This document shows positions 1 through 8,341 of a stretch of DNA of 43,502 bases, piece after piece. The translations under genes were made by a program, and so were the position numbers. Numbering within the stretch: the stretch's first letter is position 1; every line of letters starts with the position of its first letter. This stretch comes from an uncultured Bacteroidia bacterium (lineage in GTDB: Bacteria > Bacteroidota > Bacteroidia > Bacteroidales > UBA932), in NCBI GenBank assembly GCA_902801885.1, contig CADCJX010000020.1, positions 1 to 43,502 of the forward strand. Direction: 5' to 3'. The notes under the pieces are model-generated. The model ran no database searches. It saw nothing but the letters and a program-made list of their open reading frames with translations, and had not been told where the DNA came from.

Positions 1-118
1 ATCAACTTTCTTTGTGAAATTGTATCAACCTAATTTTACTTCTGCTGATATTATTCTTACACTTTACCTCGTTGTAATCTCTCAGTATTGTCAATGAACT
101 TGCCGCTTCTTCCGAAAC
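1..118 (-). other. probable leader of an rRNA operon running out of the window
   Basis: On the minus strand this stretch follows a strong promoter (125–155) and shows no reading frame of note. Just downstream of the -7 box it has an imperfect GC-rich inverted sequence (about 103–123), then an AAGTTCATTGACAA-like segment and AT-rich sequence. From my knowledge of Bacteroides and Prevotella genomes this resembles the region between the rRNA promoter and the 16S gene. No rRNA sequence itself lies inside the window, so the identity rests on resemblance. The alternative is a leader of another highly expressed RNA. Confidence 0.4.
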
Positions 119-124
119 GGGCTG

Positions 125-155
125 CAAAGATACGCACTTTTTTGAATTCGGCAAA
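125..155 (-). promoter_or_regulatory. strong Bacteroidota-type promoter, minus strand
   Basis: The minus strand reads TTTG (152–155), 19 bases, then TATCTTTG (125–132). This matches the Bacteroidota housekeeping promoter pattern of a TTTG -33 box and TAnnTTTG -7 box with ideal spacing. It points left, out of the window, into the presumed rRNA leader. Confidence 0.65.
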
Positions 156-204
156 TCTTTTTTCATTTTTTTTCATCTTTCTCCATTTTGCCTCGCTTTA
201 TATT

Positions 205-212
205 TATATTTG
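205..212 (+). promoter_or_regulatory. -7 promoter element for the OPT transporter gene
   Basis: TATATTTG fits TAnnTTTG and ends 23 bases before the ATG at 236. No well-spaced -33 box is obvious; a TTTG at 187–190 is only 14 bases upstream. Confidence 0.45.
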
Positions 213-235
213 TATAATGACATAATCGAAATCAC

Positions 236-2248
236 ATGGAAGACGAAAGATTGAATTCGCTGCCGGAGAACGCCCAGAGGGAACTGAAGCCCGGCGAAGA
301 GTACAAGCCTCTCCTTGGAGCTGAGAAGAAATGGGCGGAAGTGACGCCCTATTCAGTGGCTCTGGGATTACTGATGGTAGTGATCTTTTCTGCTGCGGCA
401 GCCTACCTTGGCCTCAGGGTTGGCCAGGTCTTCGAGGCCGCCATACCGATCGCCATCATAGCAGTAGGCCTAACCACCGCGCTCGGAAAGAAGGAAGGAC
501 TGGGACAGAACGTGATCATCCAGTCCATAGGAGGCTGCTCCGGAGCCGTTGTGGCAGGAGCCATATTCACTCTCCCGGCCATCTACATCCTCGGAGTGGA
601 AGTCAATTTCATGCAGATGTTCCTTTCCTCCCTGCTCGGAGGTGTCCTGGGAATCCTGTTCCTCATCCCGTTCAGGAAATACTTCGTAAAGGAGATGCAC
701 GGAAAGTATCCGTTCCCTGAAGCGACTGCCACTACCCAGATCCTGGTCAGCGGAGAGGGAGGCAAAGGTGCAGGCACCCTTCTCGTGAGCGGCCTGATCG
801 GAGGTCTCTATGACTTCCTGGTGAGCACCTTCGGAACATGGTCAGACACCATCAGCACCACAGTGATGGGAATAGGCAGGACCGTGGCCGACAAAGCCAA
901 GATCCTCCTGAAAGTCAACACCAGCGCAGCCGTCCTTGGTCTTGGGTATATCATAGGTCTCAAATATGCCTTCGTGATCTGCTGCGGCAGCCTGCTGGTC
1001 TGGCTTGTCATCATCCCCCTGATGAATCTCATCTGGGGCGGGCAGGTCATCGACCTCATGCACACTGGAGTCACTATGACGATCGGAGAGATGTCTCCTG
1101 ACCAGATATTCAAGGACTATGCTAGGCATATCGGCATCGGAGGCATCGCCACGGCAGGAATCATCGGCATCATCAAGTCGTTCGGTGTCATCAAGTCGGC
1201 CGTCGGACTGGCTGTAAGGGAGTTCAAGGGAGGCTCCCCTTCAGGCACTGCCTCCCAGAGCGAAACGAAGGGCCTTTCCGATACTGATGATCAAACTCCT
1301 CGCACAGAACAGGACATCCCGATGAAGACCATCGTCTTCGGCATCGTCATAGCCCTCCTGGCTATCTTCGCTTTCTTTGCATTCGGCGGAGTCGTGAACA
1401 ACATCTGGCAGGCTGTCGTCGGCCTCCTCATCGTCGGAATCATCTCCTTCCTGTTCACTACGGTTGCTGCCAATGCGATAGCAATCGTGGGCACGAACCC
1501 CGTGAGCGGTATGACGCTTATGACATTGATCATCGCCTCCTTGATCCTGGTAGCGGTAGGACTTAAGGGCAATGCCGGAATGGCCGCCGCCCTGATCATC
1601 GGAGGAGTGGTCTGTACCGCCCTTTCCGTCGCCGGCTCATTCATCACCGACCTCAAGATCGGCTACTGGATCGGTTCCACCCCCAAGAAACAGGAGGCAT
1701 GGAAATTCGTCGGTGTGGCAGTTGCCGCTGCAACGGTCTGCGGTGTGATGCTGGTCCTGAACAAGACCTACGGATTCGTAGGAGACCAGGCCCTCGTCGC
1801 TCCCCAGGCAAATGCGATGGCCGCGGTGATCCAGCCCATGATGAACGGAGGAGGAGCCCCCTGGCTGCTCTACGGAATCGGTGCCGTGATCGCAATCCTT
1901 CTCACCGTCTTCAAGGTCCCGGCCCTTGCCTTCGCCCTCGGAATGTTCATCCCTATCGACCTTAACCTGCCCTTGCTCATCGGCGGAGCCATCTCCTGGT
2001 ACGTAGGCAGCCGCACCAAGGACAAGAAGGTCAACGATGCGAGGACAAACAAGGGAACCCTGATCGCCAGCGGATTCATTGCAGGCGGCGCCTTGATGGG
2101 AGTGGTCAGCGCCCTGCTTAAATTCTTCAACGTCGACTGGTTCCTCACCGCATGGCACAGTACCTACGGTGAAGCCATAGCGATCATCCCTTTCCTGAGT
2201 ATCATCGGGTACATGGTAGTTTCTTCGCTTCGCTCAGAAAGACAATAA
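236..2248 (+). CDS. OPT-family oligopeptide transporter
   Basis: This 670-residue inner-membrane protein belongs to the oligopeptide transporter (OPT) family. Bacterial members are thought to import small peptides or metal-chelating peptides by proton symport. After a hydrophilic N-terminus of about 35 residues, the sequence is a long series of hydrophobic segments rich in Gly, Ala, Ile and Val, from about residue 40 to the C-terminus. A hydrophilic, Ser/Thr-rich loop sits near residues 330–360. The length matches the bacterial OPT family. The gene is followed after 15 bases by peptidase T, which supports peptide uptake followed by cytoplasmic hydrolysis. The exact substrate cannot be read from the sequence. 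Confidence 0.9.
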   Translation: MEDERLNSLPENAQRELKPGEEYKPLLGAEKKWAEVTPYSVALGLLMVVIFSAAAAYLGLRVGQVFEAAIPIAIIAVGLTTALGKKEGLGQNVIIQSIGGCSGAVVAGAIFTLPAIYILGVEVNFMQMFLSSLLGGVLGILFLIPFRKYFVKEMHGKYPFPEATATTQILVSGEGGKGAGTLLVSGLIGGLYDFLVSTFGTWSDTISTTVMGIGRTVADKAKILLKVNTSAAVLGLGYIIGLKYAFVICCGSLLVWLVIIPLMNLIWGGQVIDLMHTGVTMTIGEMSPDQIFKDYARHIGIGGIATAGIIGIIKSFGVIKSAVGLAVREFKGGSPSGTASQSETKGLSDTDDQTPRTEQDIPMKTIVFGIVIALLAIFAFFAFGGVVNNIWQAVVGLLIVGIISFLFTTVAANAIAIVGTNPVSGMTLMTLIIASLILVAVGLKGNAGMAAALIIGGVVCTALSVAGSFITDLKIGYWIGSTPKKQEAWKFVGVAVAAATVCGVMLVLNKTYGFVGDQALVAPQANAMAAVIQPMMNGGGAPWLLYGIGAVIAILLTVFKVPALAFALGMFIPIDLNLPLLIGGAISWYVGSRTKDKKVNDARTNKGTLIASGFIAGGALMGVVSALLKFFNVDWFLTAWHSTYGEAIAIIPFLSIIGYMVVSSLRSERQ

Positions 2249-2263
2249 AAAAGACAAAAGAAT

Positions 2264-3487
2264 ATGGAAAAGATACTTGACAGATTCCTAAGGTACGTCG
2301 CGGTCGACACGCAGAGCAACGAAGACTCTGAGAGCCAGCCTTCCACTTCAAAACAACTGAATCTCCTCGGCATGCTGAGGGATGAACTTGCCACAATGGG
2401 CGTAGAGGCCGTCCTTGATGAATATGGTTACGTGATGGGCTCGATTCCCTCGAACATCGAAAGGAAGGTCCCGGCCATCGGCTTCATCGCCCACGTGGAC
2501 ACCGCTCCCGATGCTTCAGGCGCAGACATCAAGCCTCAGATAATCGATGAATATGACGGAGGTGACATCCCGCTGAAGGGTGTCCCGGGCCTGGCCCTGA
2601 AACCTTCTGAATTCCCGGAGATGCTGCACTTCGTAGGCCAGACGCTGATCACGACTGACGGCACTACCCTCCTCGGAGCCGACGACAAGGCAGGCGTCGC
2701 TGAAATCATGAATGCAGTCCAGTACATTGTCGAACACCCGGAATTCAAGCACGGGGAGATCAAGATAGGCTTTACTCCTGACGAAGAAATCGGCCGCGGG
2801 GTCGTGAAGTTCGATGTCCCGAGATTCGGGGCTGACTACGCCTACACGATGGACGGTGGGGAAATCGGTGAACTGGAGTTCGAAAACTTCAATGCGGCCT
2901 CGGCCAAGATCCACATCCAGGGGCGCAATGTCCATCCAGGTTATGCCAAGGGAAAGATGAAGAACGCCATCCTTATCGGGACCGAACTGAATTCCCTGCT
3001 GCCTGTGGAGCAGAGACCTGAATACACCGAAGGATATGAAGGATTCTTCCACCTCATCGGCTTCTCAGGCTCGGTGGAAGAGGCAGACATGACCTACATA
3101 ATCCGTGACCATGACAGGGGCCTTTTCGAGAGAAAGAAGGAGATGGTCCAGGAGTGCTGTCGCTTCATAAACTGCAAATATGGTGAAGGAACCGTAACTC
3201 CGGTCGTAAAAGACCAGTATTACAACATGCGGGAACAGGTCGAGCCTCACTACCATGTAGTAGAGAAGGCCGTCAAGGCCATGGAGATGGCCGGCGTTAA
3301 GCCTAAAATCCAGCCTATCCGCGGCGGCACCGACGGAGCCAATCTGAGCTTCAAGGGTCTGCCCTGCCCCAATATATTCGCAGGAGGACTGAATTTCCAC
3401 GGTAAAATGGAATTCGTCCCCCTGCAATCAATGGAAAAGGCTTCCGAGGTGATCCTGAATATAATCTCCCTTTACGCGGAAGGATAG
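2264..3487 (+). CDS. pepT: peptidase T (tripeptide aminopeptidase)
   Basis: This 407-residue M20-family zinc aminopeptidase removes the N-terminal residue of tripeptides in the cytoplasm. Visible landmarks are HVDTAPD (metal ligand His77 and the following Asp79), GADDKAG (ligand Asp near 140), DEEIGRG (catalytic Glu174 and ligand Glu175), TMDGG (Asp197) and NFHGKMEFVP near residue 378, which carries the last His ligand. The length is normal for PepT. It starts 15 bases after the OPT transporter stop and is probably co-transcribed with it. The downstream kbl gene converges, with one base between the stop codons. Confidence 0.95.
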   Translation: MEKILDRFLRYVAVDTQSNEDSESQPSTSKQLNLLGMLRDELATMGVEAVLDEYGYVMGSIPSNIERKVPAIGFIAHVDTAPDASGADIKPQIIDEYDGGDIPLKGVPGLALKPSEFPEMLHFVGQTLITTDGTTLLGADDKAGVAEIMNAVQYIVEHPEFKHGEIKIGFTPDEEIGRGVVKFDVPRFGADYAYTMDGGEIGELEFENFNAASAKIHIQGRNVHPGYAKGKMKNAILIGTELNSLLPVEQRPEYTEGYEGFFHLIGFSGSVEEADMTYIIRDHDRGLFERKKEMVQECCRFINCKYGEGTVTPVVKDQYYNMREQVEPHYHVVEKAVKAMEMAGVKPKIQPIRGGTDGANLSFKGLPCPNIFAGGLNFHGKMEFVPLQSMEKASEVILNIISLYAEG

Positions 3488-3488
3488 A

Positions 3489-4676
3489 CTAGATCACACC
3501 AAGTTCCTTACCCACCTTGATGAAGGCTGCTATGGCCTTGTCAAGGTGTTCTTTTTTATGGGCTGCGGAAAGCTGCACCCTTATCCTGGCCTGGCCCTTC
3601 GGAACTACGGGATAGTAGAATCCAGTCACGAATATTCCTTCTTCGGCCATCTTGGCGGCGAACTTCTGGGAAAGGGGTGCATCGTAGAGCATGACGGCGC
3701 AGATCGCGCTCTGTGTAGGCTTGATGTCGAAGCCAGCGGCCATCATGGCGTCACGGAAGTACTGGACGTTCTCCTGCTGGCGGTCATGCAGCTCGTTGCT
3801 CTCCTTCAGCATCTTGAACATCTCGATGCCGGCGGCGACTATCATCGGGGGCAGGGAGTTGGAGAAGAGATAAGGGCGTGAACGCTGACGGAGCATGTCG
3901 ATGATCTCCTTGCGGCCGGTCGTGAAACCTCCGACAGTACCTCCGAAGGCCTTTCCGAGGGTTCCGGTGAAGATGTCGATACGGCCATAGCAATTGAACT
4001 GTTCTGCCACGCCATGACCGGTCTTACCGACGACACCGGCACTGTGGCTTTCATCAACCATCACGAGGGCATCGTACTTTTCGGCGAGCTCACAGATCTT
4101 GTCCATCGGAGCCACGTTTCCGTCCATAGAGAATACTCCGTCAGTGCAGATAATCCTGAACCTCTGGGCCTGGGCCTCCTTCAGGCAGCGCTCCAGGTCT
4201 TCCATGTCAGCGTTGGCGTAACGGTAACGGACAGCCTTGCAGAGACGGACTCCGTCAATGATGGAAGCGTGGTTGAGTGAGTCGGAGATGATCGCATCTT
4301 CAGCAGTCAGGAGCGGCTCGAAGACTCCGCCGTTGGCATCGAAGCAGGAGGCATAGAGGATGGTGTCCTCAGTGTGGAAGAATTCGGAAATGGCAGCCTC
4401 AAGTTCCTTGTGAAGGTCCTGGGTACCGCAGATGAAACGTACGGAGCTCATTCCGAAGCCCCTTTCGTCCATGGCCTTCTTCGCAGCCTCGATCAGCCTG
4501 GGAGAATCGGCCAGGCCGAGATAGTTGTTTGCGCAGAAGTTAAGCGCCTTGCTTCCATCCTGCAGAGTGATCTCTGCACTCTGGGCAGAGGCTATGTTCC
4601 TTTCGTTCTTGTACAGACCGGCTTCTTGGATTGATGCCAGTTCTGCTTTCAGATGGTCTTGAAATTTACCGTACAT
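3489..4676 (-). CDS. kbl: glycine C-acetyltransferase (2-amino-3-ketobutyrate CoA ligase)
   Basis: This 395-residue PLP enzyme of the α-oxoamine synthase family cleaves 2-amino-3-ketobutyrate with CoA to glycine and acetyl-CoA, the second step of threonine degradation. The PLP lysine is Lys242 in TGTLGKAFGG. His136 (SLNHAS) and the MVDESHSAG segment (Asp208, His211) are the usual cofactor contacts. The length matches Kbl, not the related 8-amino-7-oxononanoate synthase, and the divergent neighbour is a threonine dehydrogenase, which supports the assignment. The gene is separated from tdh by an 86-base region with several short dyads. Confidence 0.94.
   Translation of the reverse strand: MYGKFQDHLKAELASIQEAGLYKNERNIASAQSAEITLQDGSKALNFCANNYLGLADSPRLIEAAKKAMDERGFGMSSVRFICGTQDLHKELEAAISEFFHTEDTILYASCFDANGGVFEPLLTAEDAIISDSLNHASIIDGVRLCKAVRYRYANADMEDLERCLKEAQAQRFRIICTDGVFSMDGNVAPMDKICELAEKYDALVMVDESHSAGVVGKTGHGVAEQFNCYGRIDIFTGTLGKAFGGTVGGFTTGRKEIIDMLRQRSRPYLFSNSLPPMIVAAGIEMFKMLKESNELHDRQQENVQYFRDAMMAAGFDIKPTQSAICAVMLYDAPLSQKFAAKMAEEGIFVTGFYYPVVPKGQARIRVQLSAAHKKEHLDKAIAAFIKVGKELGVI
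3513..3557 (+). terminator. intrinsic terminator of the OPT–pepT operon, inside kbl
   Basis: A plus-strand hairpin has outer arms CACCTTGA (3513–3520) and TCAAGGTG (3541–3548), inner arms AAGGC (3523–3527) and GCCTT (3535–3539), and a 7-base loop. It is followed directly by TTCTTTTTT (3549–3557). It lies about 25 bases after the pepT stop and within the last codons of the convergent kbl gene. Confidence 0.75.
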
Positions 4677-4696
4677 GATTATAAATGATTATTCAG

Positions 4697-4759
4697 TTTC
4701 GTGTTTAACGAAAATAATGTAAATTTGCATCTGCTAATTTAGCAAAATAGTCGCTATTT
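4697..4759. promoter_or_regulatory. divergent kbl/tdh control region with three short dyads
   Basis: The region contains TTTCGT-5-ACGAAA (4697–4713), TGCTAA-1-TTAGCA (4732–4744) and AAATAG-3-CTATTT (4745–4759), all with perfect arms. A plus-strand -7 box TAAATTTG lies at 4720–4727, so the second and third dyads would fall at the 5' end of the tdh transcript. They could be operators or leader hairpins. Confidence 0.45.
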
Positions 4760-4762
4760 GCA

Positions 4763-5716
4763 ATGAAAAATGTACTTGTGATCGGATCAACCGGACAGAT
4801 AGGTTCCGAGTTGACAATGAAAATCAGGAATATGATTCCGGAAGGCAACGTTGTTGCCGGTTACATCAAGGGGGCTGAGCCCAAGGGCATCCTGCTTGAG
4901 AGCGGTCCCGCAGCCGAAGCCGATGTCTGCAACGGAGAACAGCTTCAGGAAATCGTGAAGAAATACAAGATCGACACGATCTACAACCTTGCAGCCCTGC
5001 TCTCGGCCGTCGCCGAAAAGAAGCCGCAACTCGCATGGCACATCCAGATTGACGGTCTGATGAACATCCTTGAGATTGCCCGTGAAAACGGTTGCGCAGT
5101 TTTCACGCCTTCTTCAATCGGTTCCTTCGGGCCTGAGACTCCCCACAAGGACACTCCACAGGACACGATCCAGAGACCTCGCTCGATGTACGGTTGTACC
5201 AAGGTTGCCACTGAACTCCTCAGCGACTATTATTTCCACAAATACGGTGTCGACACACGTTCCGTCCGCTTCCCCGGCTTGATTTCCAACGTAACCCTCC
5301 CCGGAGGAGGTACGACAGACTATGCAGTGGAGATCTACTATGCCGCAGTCAAGGGTGAGGAATTCGTCTGCCCTATCGCCGCCGGAACATTCATGGATAT
5401 GATGTACATGCCGGATGCACTGAAGGCTGCCGTCGACATCATGAATGCCGATCCTTCCAGGCTGGTTCACCGCAATTCATTCAACATCGCATCGATGAGT
5501 TTCGATCCTGAAATCCTTCTCCACAAGATCCAGGAACATATTCCAGGATTCAAGATGCGTTATGAAGTGGATCCTGTCCGCCAGGCGATCGCAGATTCAT
5601 GGCCAGACAAGATGGATGATTCCTGCGCCCGCGAGGAATGGGACTGGAAGCCCTCATTCGACCTTGAGAGCATGACTGTCGACATGATCGACGCCCTTCG
5701 GAAGAAACTCCTTTAA
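4763..5716 (+). CDS. tdh: L-threonine 3-dehydrogenase, SDR (epimerase-like) type
   Basis: This 317-residue extended short-chain dehydrogenase oxidises L-threonine to 2-amino-3-ketobutyrate with NAD+. The Rossmann motif GSTGQIG is at residues 8–14 and the catalytic pair Tyr143/Lys147 is in YGCTK. The length and sequence style match the UDP-galactose-epimerase-like threonine dehydrogenases, not the zinc-dependent Tdh family. Divergent pairing with kbl, whose enzyme uses the product, makes the role strong. The stop codon lies 3 bases from the end of the convergent regulator gene. Confidence 0.9.
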   Translation: MKNVLVIGSTGQIGSELTMKIRNMIPEGNVVAGYIKGAEPKGILLESGPAAEADVCNGEQLQEIVKKYKIDTIYNLAALLSAVAEKKPQLAWHIQIDGLMNILEIARENGCAVFTPSSIGSFGPETPHKDTPQDTIQRPRSMYGCTKVATELLSDYYFHKYGVDTRSVRFPGLISNVTLPGGGTTDYAVEIYYAAVKGEEFVCPIAAGTFMDMMYMPDALKAAVDIMNADPSRLVHRNSFNIASMSFDPEILLHKIQEHIPGFKMRYEVDPVRQAIADSWPDKMDDSCAREEWDWKPSFDLESMTVDMIDALRKKLL

Positions 5717-5719
5717 GGA

Positions 5720-6892
5720 TTATTTTTCAAGGGAATTAACGAATTCACTCGGAGTAATGCCCGTCAGTTTCTTGAAACTGCGGGCAATTATTTTATAGTC
5801 AGTGCCCAGGATCTCAGCGGCTTCACCCGGAGTGTTGCCGTTGATCATCAGATCCTTCATCTTCTCCACCCTCACATTTATGACATATTGATAGATCGAG
5901 GTGTCCATCTCACGCCTGAACGTACTCTCAAGAAGGCGGCGAGACATCGGGACGAGGGCGACCATATCCTCGACGGAGATATGCTCGGTGATGTTGTTGT
6001 GGATATAGCGCAGGATCTTGCTGACATACTGGTTCGAATGGACCATGGAATCTGTCGAGCGCCTGGTCATGATGTAAGAACTTTTCACGACTATGTTCCT
6101 CATCCTTCCGGATCTTTCTTCAGCAGGAAGAGGGATAAGTTCGTCAATCAAGCCGGCTGTGTTGTAACCTGCTTCTTCGATATTCAGTTCAAGGGACGAG
6201 AGCTGAGGCGAGCTCAGTTCACAGATGGATTCATCATTTCCGACTCCCAGGATCATGACATCTTCCGGAATACGGAATCCTGCGTCAGATACCTGGTTCA
6301 GCGAATCTACAAGATAGAATGCCCTGGTGTCATCACATGCCATGATTGCGACCGGCTTTGGAAGGGAAATCACCCAATCAGCAATCTCTGAAGGGTCATA
6401 TCTCCACTCTGTACCTGGATCATTAAGCTCGTAAAGGGACATCGTAGCTCCCGTAGCCTGGCGCCTGACTTCGTCCATGAAGCCTTCCCTCCTCTCTTCG
6501 GACCAGAACGTGCCTCCTAGGCCGAAGTAAGCGAAATTATTCACCCTTTTCTTGATGAAATAATCAGCACACAAACTTCCGGAAGCCAAATAATCGCCGT
6601 TGATGCAGCAGACTGAAGGATCCGTTTTTCGGTAATCCAAAGCAACAGTGATTATTCCATTGCGCCAGAACACAGAGATATCATCGGAGGATTGGAACTG
6701 GCCGATGATGGCATCGGCTTTCCATTTCATCGCAAAATCCAGGACATTATCCATATTGCCACTATCCCTTAAGGATAATGGCAATTTATGGACTGTCCCT
6801 GATTCATGTTCCTGGGAATACTTGATTATTCCCTTAAGGAGATCATTGGCATATGATTCCGAAAAATCGACCATCAATAGCACCCGCGCCAT
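5720..6892 (-). CDS. XylR-like transcriptional regulator (LacI-type sensor plus AraC HTH)
   Basis: This protein of about 390 residues combines a periplasmic-binding-protein-like sugar sensor (residues about 1–275) with a C-terminal AraC-type double helix-turn-helix (about 285–390). The AraC signature KKLTGITPSEF is near the end. The architecture is that of XylR-type regulators, which respond to sugars. I place the start at the ATG at 6892; an in-frame TTG at 6913 would add seven residues but has no support. It is codirectional with the glycan-degradation block, 125 bases downstream of the phosphatase gene, and has its own upstream dyad. It probably controls itself and perhaps part of the hydrolase cluster. 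The ligand is unknown. Confidence 0.85.
   Translation of the reverse strand: MARVLLMVDFSESYANDLLKGIIKYSQEHESGTVHKLPLSLRDSGNMDNVLDFAMKWKADAIIGQFQSSDDISVFWRNGIITVALDYRKTDPSVCCINGDYLASGSLCADYFIKKRVNNFAYFGLGGTFWSEERREGFMDEVRRQATGATMSLYELNDPGTEWRYDPSEIADWVISLPKPVAIMACDDTRAFYLVDSLNQVSDAGFRIPEDVMILGVGNDESICELSSPQLSSLELNIEEAGYNTAGLIDELIPLPAEERSGRMRNIVVKSSYIMTRRSTDSMVHSNQYVSKILRYIHNNITEHISVEDMVALVPMSRRLLESTFRREMDTSIYQYVINVRVEKMKDLMINGNTPGEAAEILGTDYKIIARSFKKLTGITPSEFVNSLEK
5758..5796 (+). terminator. intrinsic terminator of tdh, inside the regulator gene
   Basis: Plus-strand arms TGCCCG (5758–5763) plus CAGTTT (5765–5770) pair with AAACTG (5775–5780) plus CGGGCA (5781–5786), leaving one bulged T and a four-base loop. 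A T-rich ATTATTTTAT run follows. It is about 42 bases past the tdh stop, within the codons for the AraC motif of the oncoming regulator. Confidence 0.65.
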
Positions 6893-6927
6893 TGTAGTTT
6901 TAGTTGGTAGCAAAAACGTTAAAAGTT

Positions 6928-6964
6928 GACGCTAATGTAATAGCTTTTTTATTACATTTGCGTC
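6928..6964. promoter_or_regulatory. 15-bp inverted repeat, candidate operator of the XylR-like regulator
   Basis: The left arm is GACGCTAATGTAATA (6928–6942) and the right arm TATTACATTTGCGTC (6950–6964), separated by 7 bases; 14 of 15 positions are complementary. It sits 35 bases upstream of the regulator ATG on its 5' side. There is no T-run in either direction, which argues against a terminator. An operator for the adjacent regulator is the simplest reading. Confidence 0.6.
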
Positions 6965-7017
6965 ACCTATTGCGAAGTTAACTACACTGATTGCGCAAAG
7001 ATGCTATTATTCTATTC

Positions 7018-8331
7018 TCAATACGCAGCGATTGCTTCTGTAAACCGACGTTCAAGGTCAGTAAGCAGATAAAGACCGTCAATATTCTGTTTCAAGCCTT
7101 TCAACTTGACTGGATAGGAGCATGGAGGGTTTCCTTGCCCTAAGATAGGCATTGAACGCAACTGCTCCGGAGTAGAATAAACCAGATGCAGGTCAGCGTA
7201 AACCTTCCCGTCTCTCCCCTTCCATTTCCCTATCATCAGCTTACTGCCTATAGGAGTCTTCTTTTCAATGGAATTCGGGAGATCATATTCTTCAGCCTGG
7301 AGAGCTGCAAGGACGCTGGCTATGTTGGAATCATGGCCGCACAGGAAGGAGAATTTCCGCCCCTGGGTGCGCATCTCAGACAGCATTGTTTCCAGAAGAG
7401 GATGGGCTACATTGACAGCAACTGAAGGGGCGGTGAAAAGGACGTCACCGTACCAATCCTTGACAGCAGCCATGCTTTCCCACTCCTCCCTGCTTACCGA
7501 ATGACCGAAACCGGCAGCCTTGTCGTCAGTCTCCTCGTAGTACTGGAGGATCAGGGCATCTGAGGCCGAATTGGCCATCTTGAGGCCACCGGTCATGGCA
7601 GGTTCCTTGAACACTTCCAAAAAAATGGCGAGGTCGTCAGTACGGAAGAAGGTGGTGTCATTGGCTGAAGCAGGACTGTCTTTTATGTCCAGGATCCTTT
7701 CCAGGACAGCAAAATTACCGGCCATCTTCTCACCTGCTCCTACAAGTCCCCTGTCTCCTCCCATGGCCGCTATCTCGGCTATTGCCTTCCTGCGGAATTC
7801 ATCATCCACCTTTGTGAGCTGGGGGTTGAAGACAGGATCCATCGTGCCTACCTTGCAATGATGCTCAACCTCCACGTTCGCGACGGGGAACATTCCACTG
7901 GAGAAGTATTGGGCTGTGGCAATGGTCCGCTGCATCGAGTTGGAATAGAAACGGACAGTCCCTGGAACAGGTATTTCGTTTTCCTTGACAAGACCTTCGG
8001 AGACCAGCCATTTACGGAAAAACTGTCCCATCTGAGTCTCAAGGACTCCGCCGCGGAGGGATAGTTCACCAGGGGCAGATGTCCAGGAATACCACTCATG
8101 AGGAGTGATGCGTGAGAGTACCGATCCTCCCCCTGAAAGAGGAGAACGGATGTTGTGACGGCTCAGGATCACCATGCCGTCAAGAATGTACCGGTCTTCA
8201 AAACCCTCAGGACGGGCCAACCAGTTACTGGTGGTTGCCGGAACCTCTGAAACAGGCACAGCCTGCCTTACCCTGGGGCTGCAGGAATAAAGGCAGGCTG
8301 CCGTCAGCAGGATAAATGCAATCCTTCTCAT
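7018..8331 (-). CDS. histidine-type acid phosphatase, lipoprotein
   Basis: This 437-residue protein of the histidine phosphatase superfamily (branch 2, acid phosphatase/phytase/MINPP-like) starts with a lipoprotein signal ending in LYSC (Cys17). The phosphate-binding motif is SRHNIRSP (Arg58, His59), a variant of RHGxRxP, and the proton-donor motif is GHD in LCGHDSNIA near residue 340. Members remove phosphate from small phosphomonoesters such as inositol phosphates or sugar phosphates in the periplasm or at the cell surface. It begins 10 bases after the GH2 gene ends and is probably its operon partner, so the substrate may be a phosphorylated sugar released by the cluster. Confidence 0.85.
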   Translation of the reverse strand: MRRIAFILLTAACLYSCSPRVRQAVPVSEVPATTSNWLARPEGFEDRYILDGMVILSRHNIRSPLSGGGSVLSRITPHEWYSWTSAPGELSLRGGVLETQMGQFFRKWLVSEGLVKENEIPVPGTVRFYSNSMQRTIATAQYFSSGMFPVANVEVEHHCKVGTMDPVFNPQLTKVDDEFRRKAIAEIAAMGGDRGLVGAGEKMAGNFAVLERILDIKDSPASANDTTFFRTDDLAIFLEVFKEPAMTGGLKMANSASDALILQYYEETDDKAAGFGHSVSREEWESMAAVKDWYGDVLFTAPSVAVNVAHPLLETMLSEMRTQGRKFSFLCGHDSNIASVLAALQAEEYDLPNSIEKKTPIGSKLMIGKWKGRDGKVYADLHLVYSTPEQLRSMPILGQGNPPCSYPVKLKGLKQNIDGLYLLTDLERRFTEAIAAY

Positions 8332-8341
8332 CTGAAACAGC

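Noticed and set aside
1637-2158. 173-codon minus-strand open frame inside the OPT transporter gene
   Set aside because: The opposite strand encodes a clear membrane transporter, and the antisense product has no recognisable features. GC-rich codon bias creates such shadows throughout this window.
6928-6964. The 15-bp inverted repeat read as a transcription terminator for the phosphatase gene
   Set aside because: No T-run follows on either strand, the arms are AT-rich, and the position just upstream of a regulator gene suits an operator better.
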